Part shown: piece by piece, positions 1 through 5,432 of the stretch
Layout: each line of letters begins with the position of its first letter
Numbering within the stretch: the stretch's first letter is position 1
Source of the DNA: Spirochaetaceae bacterium
GTDB lineage: Bacteria > Spirochaetota > Spirochaetia > Treponematales > Breznakiellaceae
Reading direction: 5' to 3'
Assembly (NCBI GenBank): GCA_031269165.1
Contig: JAISZQ010000300.1
Location: 1 to 7,138, forward strand
Length of the DNA: 7,138 nucleotides
The notes under the pieces: generated by a model
Databases searched by the model: none
Told to the model about the DNA's origin: nothing
The model's input: the letters and a program-made list of their open reading frames with translations, nothing else
Program-made: the position numbers and the translations under genes

Positions 1-17
1 AGTTTTGACAGGCTCAT

Positions 18-78
18 GTAGTTTCTCAGGCTAAAGCCTAGTTAAAGCATGGCTTTAGCCTTGCGAAACTACGTTTTT
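18..78 (+). terminator. Terminator-like stem-loop upstream of flhF
   Basis: Two arms (18-38 and 51-72) are inverted repeats. Eight outer pairs (GTAGTTTC with GAAACTAC) and eleven inner pairs (AGGCTAAAGCC with GGCTTTAGCCT) are separated by a small internal mismatch, with a 12-base loop. A run of five T follows at 74-78. This would fit a Rho-independent terminator for a gene left of the window, and in many flagellar gene orders that gene would be flhA, which is not visible here. The arms are longer than most terminators, so a relic of a palindromic repeat is the alternative. Confidence 0.4.
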
Positions 79-81
79 AAA

Positions 82-133
82 GGTTGCTGTTCCAAAACTT
101 GAGGTTTTGGAACAGCCTCAATGACATGACGTT
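82..133. repeat. Minimal palindromic repeat remnant (copy A)
   Basis: GCTGTTCCAAAAC at 86-98 is mirrored exactly by GTTTTGGAACAGC at 104-116, with a five-base centre. The right arm continues as CTCAATGAC and reaches ATGACGTT at 126-133. The same terminus, in opposite orientation, opens copy D near 6872. It looks like the two ends of the repeat family joined with no interior, as would remain after internal deletion. It has no coding content. Confidence 0.6.
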
Positions 134-169
134 TTGAACTCGGAATTGCCGCGTTTCTCAAAAAGTTCA

Positions 170-198
170 TTGCGGTAGCGGCGGAAATGTGCTATAAT
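170..198 (+). promoter_or_regulatory. Candidate sigma-70-type promoter for flhF
   Basis: A perfect -10 hexamer TATAAT sits at 193-198. TTGCGG at 170-175 is a half-consensus -35 element at 17-base spacing. Transcription would begin near 205, only a few bases before the GTG at 207. The flhF message would therefore be leaderless or nearly so, unless the ATG at 216 is used. No flagellar sigma-28 pattern is visible. Confidence 0.45.
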
Positions 199-206
199 AA
201 AACCGA

Positions 207-1478
207 GTGAATAAAATGGAGCAGTTTACGATGGTGGCACGTTCGGAAGAGGATTGCCGGGCGAAAGTTCGCAAAAGGTATGGAGACGGGGTGGTGAAAA
301 TTCTGTCTTCCGAGCCTGTTTCTGACGGGTTGCTGAGGACGAGGCGGACCGAATACCGGGGCTATATCACGCCGCACCCCGATCTGACCAAGTACGCCGC
401 GCCGGTTCTCATGGGACGCGAGCTTGAAACGGAGAAGAAACTGCTTGCGGCGGCGGCGCGGGAAACAAGTCCCGCCGTGCAAGAGGCACGAGAGGTCCGG
501 CAACCCCGTTTGAGCGAGGATCTTATGAACCAGTTGCTGGAAGAGATTGCCGGACTGAAAGCGGCGGTGAATACGGCAACGGGAGCGGCCGCCTCGCCTG
601 AGAGTACGGAGCATGAGACGATCTTGCGTATCCGGGACGCGCTGCGGGCGAACGGGTTTTCCGCCGCCTATACCGGCAAGACGGTTGAACGGCTCAGGCG
701 GGAGTTTTCCCTTGCGGCGCTGGACGACATTGCGGCAGTTGAACAAAAGGTGCGCGCGTGGATCGGCGGGGATATTCTGTTCTACGACGAAGAGCGGGAA
801 CGGACATCAAAGCCGAGGATTTTTGTGCTGGTCGGGCCGACGGGGGTGGGAAAAACCACGACGTTGGCAAAAATCGCGTTTGCCTGTACCCGGCCTGAAA
901 AAGCCAACGGGGACACACAGGACAGATCGCGGGCCGTGAGCCGTTACAAACAGAAGGCGGCGTTGTTTTCGATCGACCGATACCGGATTGGCGCGGGCGA
1001 AGAGATTGAAAAATACGGGGAATTGCTGGGGATTCCCTATCAAAACCTCTTTGACCGGGAGGAATTGCAAAAAGAGGTCAGGTTTCACCGCGAAGATGCC
1101 GATATTATCTTAGTAGACACGTTTGGGACGAACCCGTACGAGGCGGTGAAACTTGCCAAAATGAAGGAACTGCTTGACGGATGCGGAGAAGACGCCGAGT
1201 ATCATCTTGCGCTTTCCGCAACGGCACGGGATGACTATATCGCCGATACGCTGAGGGCTTTTGAATTTTTTAATTACCGTTCGGTGGTGCTGACAAAACT
1301 GGATGAAACACGGAACATAGGCGGAGCCTTGAGTTGCCTCATCGAAAAAGGGAAGAAAATTTCCTTTGTGACGACCGGGCAGGAGGTGCCCTATGACATA
1401 GAACGGGGGAACGCCGGGCATTTCCTCGCAAAACTCTCAGGCTTAGCCCCCCAGGGGCTTCACTCAGGGGGCGTGTGA
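207..1478 (+). CDS. flhF: Flagellar biosynthesis GTPase FlhF
   Basis: FlhF is an SRP-family GTPase that acts at the cytoplasmic face of the membrane, where it sets the site and number of flagella. The 423-residue frame has a variable basic N-terminal B region (about 1-125), a helical N domain (about 135-200) and a G domain. Visible motifs are the P-loop GPTGVGKTTT (210-219), SIDRYRIGAGEEIEKYG with Asp257, DTFGTNP (304-310) in place of the common DTAGRSP, TKLDET (363-368) and the closing VTTGQEVPYDIE segment (388-399). A stretch of about 20 residues lies between the P-loop helix and Asp257. GTG 207 gives the longest frame. ATG 216, in frame, is an equally plausible start, with a weak GAG eight bases upstream. 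The last ten residues or so (LAPQGLHSGGV) come from GC-rich repeat-like DNA containing the hairpin at 1445-1459, so the native C-terminus may have been replaced. flhG follows on the same strand after an unusual gap. The identity is secure and the exact start is not. Confidence 0.95.
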   Translation: MNKMEQFTMVARSEEDCRAKVRKRYGDGVVKILSSEPVSDGLLRTRRTEYRGYITPHPDLTKYAAPVLMGRELETEKKLLAAAARETSPAVQEAREVRQPRLSEDLMNQLLEEIAGLKAAVNTATGAAASPESTEHETILRIRDALRANGFSAAYTGKTVERLRREFSLAALDDIAAVEQKVRAWIGGDILFYDEERERTSKPRIFVLVGPTGVGKTTTLAKIAFACTRPEKANGDTQDRSRAVSRYKQKAALFSIDRYRIGAGEEIEKYGELLGIPYQNLFDREELQKEVRFHREDADIILVDTFGTNPYEAVKLAKMKELLDGCGEDAEYHLALSATARDDYIADTLRAFEFFNYRSVVLTKLDETRNIGGALSCLIEKGKKISFVTTGQEVPYDIERGNAGHFLAKLSGLAPQGLHSGGV

Positions 1479-1715
1479 TGGGAAAGTGCGGTACACCTGC
1501 CGGGGAGGTGAGGGCGGCGTAAGGGGAAATAGCATCGGCCCCCCTTCGGGGGGAGAAAGTTCCGCTTCGCCCACCGCAGGCGCCTTCGGGGGAAGAGGGC
1601 TTTCTCTCCTCCATAAGCGAACACCGTTTGATCGGGGACACCGATGCTTCTTCCTGGGGAACACCCAAGGGCCTTCACAGCAAGTGGTTTTCATAACCAT
1701 GAACGAGACAAAGGA
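1479..1715. other. GC-rich hairpin spacer between flhF and flhG
   Basis: No credible gene is present. Possible reading frames on both strands are rich in Gly, Ser, Pro and Arg and have no recognisable domain. The DNA contains tight hairpins such as CCCCCC-TTC-GGGGGG at 1539-1553 and a related palindromic segment around 1580-1596. A strong Shine-Dalgarno-like AAGGAGG sits at 1711-1717 at the border of repeat copy B. It may be a relic of an earlier start region for flhG, but that is an inference. Confidence 0.5.
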
Positions 1716-1891
1716 GGCTGTTTCAAAACCTCAGGGGGTTTACGAGTCCCTGCGGCCCCTTGACGGGGCGTTACGGGGGCAGCGCCCTTGGAGAGGGGGG
1801 TAGCGGAGGATGGCTCTGTGCGCTTGGCCGCCCGTAGCGAAGGGGGAGACGCGGCAACCCGTCTCCTTTATGCTGAATTTTGAAACAGGTC
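1716..1891 (+). repeat. Dispersed repeat copy B (MITE-like)
   Basis: The block opens with GGCTGTTTCAAAACC (1716-1730) and closes with the inverted end TTTTGAAACAGG (1879-1889). Inside are three blocks shared in the same order with the reverse complement of copy C: GACGGGGCGTTACGGGGGC (1762-1780), GGGGGGTAGCG (1795-1805), and a segment at 1835-1857 containing AGCGAAGGGG and CGCGGCAA. Size and inverted ends suggest a small non-autonomous element. No transposase is encoded and no clean target duplication is visible. Confidence 0.65.
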
Positions 1892-1922
1892 CAACCACGA
1901 GTGAGACAATAGTAAGGAAGTT

Positions 1923-2777
1923 ATGAAAGAACACTCTGACAATATACGCGAAATGGGCGGCGCTTCTCCTCTTCGGATAAAAAAAACACGGATCATCGCC
2001 GTTACTTCGGGGAAAGGCGGGGTCGGCAAGACCAACACGTCGGTAAACATGGCACTGGCCTATGCCCGCATGGGCAAAAAGGTCGTCGTCATGGATGCCG
2101 ATCTGGGACTTGCCAACGTGAACGTGATTTTGAACATTATCCCCAAATGGAATCTCTACCATGTGATCCGCAAACAGAAGACGATGCGGGAAATCCTGCT
2201 GGAAACCGAGTACGGCATTTCGATCGTGGCCGGCGCGTCGGGTTTTTCCAAAATCGCAAACCTGGCGAACGAGGAACGGCTGCACTTTATCCAAGAACTT
2301 GCAACGCTGTCCAATGCGGATATTATCATCATCGATACCGGCGCGGGTATATCCATCAACGTGATAGATTTTGTCGCCGCCGCCGATGACGCGGTGGTTA
2401 TCACAACGCCTGAACCGACCGCCATTACCGACGCGTACAGCATGATCAAAATCATCGCGGCCGAGGTAAGCAATCTGAACATCGGTGTTAGACTGGTGGT
2501 AAACCGGGTGCACTCGGTTGCCGAGGGAAAAAAAGTCGCCGATCGGCTCATCGGGATCGCCGCCCAATTTCTCAATATCAAAGTCGATTATCTTGGGTTT
2601 ATCTATGAGGATCCGGTGGTGCCGCAAGCGGTGTTGAAACAGCGGCCTTTCATGGTGCTGGATCCGCGCGCGAAGGCATCCCAGTGTTTGGCGCATATCG
2701 TGAGCCGTCTTGAGAAAACCGACATCCCCGATGAAGGCGGCCTGAGCGGATTTATGAAGAAGTTTTTGAAAGGGTAG
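1923..2777 (+). CDS. flhG: MinD-like ATPase FlhG (FleN/YlxH), flagellar number regulator
   Basis: FlhG is a membrane-associated P-loop ATPase of the MinD/ParA group. It stimulates the FlhF GTPase and restricts flagellar number. The 284-residue protein shows the deviant Walker A box SGKGGVGKTN (29-38), DADLGLANVNV (58-68), a Walker B region IIIIDTGAG (134-142), TTPEPTAITDAY (161-172) and VVNRVH (192-197). The C-terminal helix GLSGFMKKFLKG (273-284) is amphipathic and resembles a MinD membrane-targeting sequence. The N-terminus reads HSDNIREM, where many FlhG proteins carry a DQAxxLR motif that activates FlhF. It may be a divergent form of that motif. AAGGAAG at 1914-1920 supports ATG 1923, although spacing is short. 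The length is normal for the family. With 444 bases to flhF, translational coupling is unlikely here. Confidence 0.95.
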   Translation: MKEHSDNIREMGGASPLRIKKTRIIAVTSGKGGVGKTNTSVNMALAYARMGKKVVVMDADLGLANVNVILNIIPKWNLYHVIRKQKTMREILLETEYGISIVAGASGFSKIANLANEERLHFIQELATLSNADIIIIDTGAGISINVIDFVAAADDAVVITTPEPTAITDAYSMIKIIAAEVSNLNIGVRLVVNRVHSVAEGKKVADRLIGIAAQFLNIKVDYLGFIYEDPVVPQAVLKQRPFMVLDPRAKASQCLAHIVSRLEKTDIPDEGGLSGFMKKFLKG

Positions 2778-2784
2778 TACTTAG

Positions 2785-3053
2785 AGTCTGTTCAGAATCT
2801 TTTCAAAGCCTGTTAAAAAACCCAGAAAAAGGGGGAATCGGCAAATTGCCGCGCCTTCCCCCTCGCTCCGGTCTACGCCCTACGCTACCCCCTTCAACGG
2901 GGGTCAGACCCCCGTAACGCCCCCGTCTCAACTTTCAGTCGTGGAGTTTCGGAAAAGTGGGGCGAAGCTCCGCCCGAAACTCCAGAAGCGGGCAAAGCCC
3001 GCGACCGAATCACAGCGGAGGCGGACATCCTGTGGGGTTTTTGAACAGGTTCT
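2785..3053 (-). repeat. Dispersed repeat copy C (MITE-like), inverted relative to B
   Basis: The left side carries CTGTTCAGAATC (2788-2799) and CCTGTTAAAAAA (2809-2820). The right side ends with the inverted form TTTTGAACAGG (3039-3049). On the minus strand it repeats the internal blocks of copy B (2908-2927, 2883-2892 and 2846-2868). A 37-base block at 2986-3022 matches copy D (6912-6949) at 35 positions. The interior is strongly palindromic: 2830-2837 pairs with 2856-2863 around an inner pair; 2897-2905 pairs perfectly with 2907-2915; 2943-2951 pairs with 2975-2983; and GCGGGC-AAA-GCCCGC lies at 2988-3002. There is no T run, so a simple terminator role for flhG is doubtful. Confidence 0.65.
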
Positions 3054-3349
3054 AAAGACTTGCGGGGACGATGGGCAAGAGCCTTGATTTTTTCAACAAT
3101 CTTGTCAAGCTGCTCTTTATCAAGCGTTTCAAAGGAAGCCCCTTTGGGAAGATACTGCCGTATCAGCCCGTTGGTGTGCCCGTTCAGTCCCCGCTCCCAT
3201 GAATGGTAAGGATGGGCAAAATATATGTCGCACTGCAAATCCCGCGCCAGTGCCTTGTGCCCTGAAAATTCTTTCCCGTTATCCACCGTCAGGGTTTTCA
3301 AGCTTCCGGCGGGGATTGACTGGAATGCCCTGACCGCGTCAGAAATGTC
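3053..3349 (-). pseudogene. IS30-family transposase remnant (C-terminal catalytic part)
   Basis: The minus-strand frame carries the second half of an IS30-type DDE domain: LTVDNGKEFSGHK with the second catalytic Asp, YFAHPYHSWERGLN with the catalytic Glu, TNGLIRQYLPKG, and a closing HRPRKSL. The helix-turn-helix N-terminus and the first catalytic Asp are absent. The usual tail after RPRK is replaced by sequence running into repeat copy C. The open frame starts at 3388, but its first 13 residues or so come from an unrelated inverted-repeat end. About 100 of the roughly 300-350 residues usual for the family remain, so it cannot be active. No IS30 terminal repeats are visible around it. Confidence 0.85.
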
Positions 3350-3374
3350 AACACACACGCACGCGGGAAGAGGG

Positions 3375-3542
3375 CAGGGTAACGTCATTTCCTTTCAACA
3401 ACCAAAAAATGGCTGAATTGCAAGAATTTTTACCACGAACCACCCGAACCAACACGGACCAAAGGTCCGTTGGGTTAATACGCTTCAACGTCATGCTGAT
3501 TGGAGAACCTTTGTCGGTAAAAAAGTAAATGACGTTGCCCTG
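3375..3542. repeat. Small element bounded by 16-base inverted repeats
   Basis: Position 3375-3390 (CAGGGTAACGTCATTT) is the inverted complement of 3527-3542 with one mismatch. Inside, TTTTTACC (3427-3434) is mirrored at 3517-3524. A perfect hairpin ACGGACC-AAA-GGTCCGT (3454-3470) lies almost at the centre. The 168-base interval has no reading frame of note. It sits between the IS30 remnant and the end of the transport operon. A degenerate non-autonomous element is the likeliest reading. Confidence 0.5.
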
Positions 3543-3548
3543 GGTAAC
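3519..3548 (-). terminator. Weak terminator candidate for the transport operon
   Basis: Read on the minus strand after the operon's last stop, GTTACCCAGGGCAAC (3548-3534) can form a short stem with one G-U pair. It is followed about ten bases later by six T (complement of 3519-3524). The stem is short and the T run is distant. The bases also belong to the inverted-repeat end, so the role is tentative. Confidence 0.22.
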
Positions 3549-3561
3549 CGTGATTAGGGCG

Positions 3562-4416
3562 TTATCCCTTCACGCTTCCCGCCGTGAGGCCCGCGACAAA
3601 GTATTTCTGGGTAAAAAGGAACACGACGAATAACGGGATCATCACCATGCAGATGGCGGCGGTCAGCATGGGCCAGTTGGTGCCGTAGGAGTCCCGGAAG
3701 TTGAGCAGCCCGATGGTGAGCGGGACGCCCTTGTCGGTAAGGGCCGTGGCGATCTGCGCCCACATCAACTCGCCCCACACGAATTTGAAGTTAAAGACAA
3801 GGCAGGTTGCCATCGCGCTTTTCATCAGCGGCAGCATGATCTGGATAAGTGTGCGCGTCTCGCCGCTGCCGTCGATGCGGGCCGATTCCATGAGCTCGGC
3901 GGGTATCGTCTCGAAAAAGTTTTTCATAATAATCACGGTTCCCGGAAGAGACCACCCGGTATACGCCAGAATAATGCCCCAGTACGGGATTTTGAAAAGC
4001 CCGATTTTTGCGAACATGATATACAATGGGACAACCTGCGATTCGGTCGGCAGTATTTGTATGACCAGCAGGGCGACCAGAATGAGTTCCGCGAAAGGAA
4101 TGTGGAGCCGCGCCAGCGCGTAGGCCATCAGAATGGACAGTATCTGGATTAACACGAGGGAAAACGCCGCGATAATGATGCTGCTTAAAAAGTAATTGCC
4201 GATGTTCCCGACAATGAAGGCGTCCGCGTAATTGCCCAAGACGATCTGTTCAGGCGGCCCCCAAATATTCCGGTAAAACTCAGGCTGGCTTTTGAACGAG
4301 GTGAAAAGTGAAAAGGGTATCGGCACGATAAACAACGCCATGAATACGATCATGACAAGGCGCAACGACACGGCAGCAGGAATATTTTTGGAACGGGAAA
4401 ACAGCCTAGTATTCAT
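3562..4416 (-). CDS. Carbohydrate ABC transporter permease, MalG-like (CUT1)
   Basis: This is the second membrane subunit of a sugar importer, in the cytoplasmic membrane. The 284-residue product has about six hydrophobic segments (near 17-40, 73-95, 107-133, 144-163, 200-220 and 250-270). The EAA coupling loop ELMESARIDGSGETRTLIQI (174-193) is followed by MLPLMKS and contacts the ATPase. The C-terminus YFVAGLTAGSVKG matches the usual end of MalG-type proteins, so the gene is complete. ATG 4416 is chosen because a purine-rich GGGGGGAA lies just upstream and the first codons overlap the stop of the preceding permease by 11 bases, which implies translational coupling. The frame is open further upstream, but that part only shadows the neighbouring gene. 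The substrate cannot be read from the sequence. Confidence 0.93.
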   Translation of the reverse strand: MNTRLFSRSKNIPAAVSLRLVMIVFMALFIVPIPFSLFTSFKSQPEFYRNIWGPPEQIVLGNYADAFIVGNIGNYFLSSIIIAAFSLVLIQILSILMAYALARLHIPFAELILVALLVIQILPTESQVVPLYIMFAKIGLFKIPYWGIILAYTGWSLPGTVIIMKNFFETIPAELMESARIDGSGETRTLIQIMLPLMKSAMATCLVFNFKFVWGELMWAQIATALTDKGVPLTIGLLNFRDSYGTNWPMLTAAICMVMIPLFVVFLFTQKYFVAGLTAGSVKG

Positions 4417-5323
4417 ACGTTTCCCCCCGCAGGGACATTCTTCCCGCGACAATGCAGATGCTGACCAGCACCGTAAGGACGATGCCGAGTGCCGCGGCAT
4501 AACCAAACTGGCTAAAGATAAAGCCGGTTTCGATGATTCGTATCGGGACGGTTTTTGACAGATCGCCGGGGCCGCCCTTCGTCATTGACCAAACAATGTC
4601 ATACGTCCGAAACGCCGAAAGCAACGTCATCGACAGCGAAAGCACCACGGTGGGCCTGAGAAGCGGCAGAATGATCATTTTGATTTCCCCTAAATAGGTG
4701 ATGCCTTCGAGTTTTCCGGCTTCGAATAAAGACGGCGGTATTCTGATGAGGCCGGTATAAAACAGCATGAGCACCGTCCCCGACAATTTCCAGCCCTGAA
4801 CAATCGAGATTGTCCAGAGCACCGTTTTCGGATTTGCAAGCCACGCCTTTTCCAGAGAAGAAAGCCCTATAGACCGAAGGACAAAGTTGACAATGCCCTC
4901 GTCGGGGGCCAGAACAAACACAAAAAGAAGCCCGATCACCGTTGTGGGAAGCATACTGGGACAAAAATAAACGAAACGGCAGAACGCCGATTCCCGGTTC
5001 GAGAGGCGGTAGACACAAAGGGCCAAAAATACACCCAGCCCCATACTCGTTATTGTGGAAACGATGCCGACAAACAATGAATTGGAGATGGACGTGTAGG
5101 ACTTTCTGTCGGTAAGCATTTTCAGGTAATTGTCAAGTCCAACAACTTGCACGGCGGAATTCCCGTTCCATTCCATAAAGGAAAGCACCAGATTCCAGAC
5201 AAGCGGAATAACGATGCAAAAGAGGATCATAATCGCGGCGGGCAGCATAAACAACGCGCCGATAAGCCTGACCCCGGCATTCGCGCTACCGGAATTCTTT
5301 TTCATGGGCTGAACAGACAACAT
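4406..5323 (-). CDS. Carbohydrate ABC transporter permease, MalF-like (CUT1)
   Basis: This is the first membrane subunit of the importer, pairing with the MalG-like protein encoded next. The 305-residue product has a short cytoplasmic N-terminus and hydrophobic segments near 20-45, 83-105, 117-138, 168-190, 222-240 and 273-293. The EAA loop is FEAGKLEGITYLGEIKMI (200-217), followed by ILPLLRPT. MTKGGPGDLSKT (247-258) is the periplasmic-loop signature common in MalF/UgpA-type permeases. ATG 5323 is preferred because AAGGGGGAG lies immediately upstream. An in-frame ATG at 5338 lacks such a site, and one at 5305 is also possible. The gene lies about 110 bases after the binding-protein gene. Confidence 0.92.
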   Translation of the reverse strand: MLSVQPMKKNSGSANAGVRLIGALFMLPAAIMILFCIVIPLVWNLVLSFMEWNGNSAVQVVGLDNYLKMLTDRKSYTSISNSLFVGIVSTITSMGLGVFLALCVYRLSNRESAFCRFVYFCPSMLPTTVIGLLFVFVLAPDEGIVNFVLRSIGLSSLEKAWLANPKTVLWTISIVQGWKLSGTVLMLFYTGLIRIPPSLFEAGKLEGITYLGEIKMIILPLLRPTVVLSLSMTLLSAFRTYDIVWSMTKGGPGDLSKTVPIRIIETGFIFSQFGYAAALGIVLTVLVSICIVAGRMSLRGETYEY

Positions 5324-5355
5324 ACTCCCCCTTACCATTTGACAAGGGCTTTCTT

Positions 5356-5432
5356 TCCCCCGTAGGGGGACAGACGCGATTTCCCATCACGTCCATCCCC
5401 TAAACGCCTCCACGGCAAGTGGCGGCAAGTGG
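5356..5432 (-). promoter_or_regulatory. Intercistronic hairpin and 10-base tandem repeat after the binding-protein gene
   Basis: TCCCCC-GTA-GGGGGA (5356-5370) is a perfect six-pair hairpin with a three-base loop. CGGCAAGTGG occurs twice in tandem (5413-5422 and 5423-5432), directly beside the binding-protein stop codon. A stem-loop at this point in sugar importer operons often protects the upstream message so that binding protein is made in excess over the permeases. Neither strand has a T run, so full termination is unlikely. Confidence 0.4.

Noticed and set aside
1486..1803. Plus-strand frame of 105 codons between flhF and flhG
   Set aside because: Gly/Ser/Arg-rich translation across hairpins and a repeat end; coding is not supported.
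1705..1909. GAGACAA on both sides of repeat copy B as a target duplication
   Set aside because: The two copies are not adjacent to the inverted ends (several bases intervene on each side, unequally), so a chance match is as likely.
1740..2696. Long minus-strand frame (318 codons) opposite flhG
   Set aside because: It is antisense to a clear FlhG, has no recognisable domain and an Arg/His/Phe-rich composition typical of shadow frames.
1716..3053. CRISPR array
   Set aside because: The repeats are few, unequally spaced and bounded by inverted rather than regularly spaced direct repeats; no cas gene is present.
3225..3416. Plus-strand small frame over the IS30 remnant
   Set aside because: It lies opposite the conserved transposase segment and has no supporting motif.
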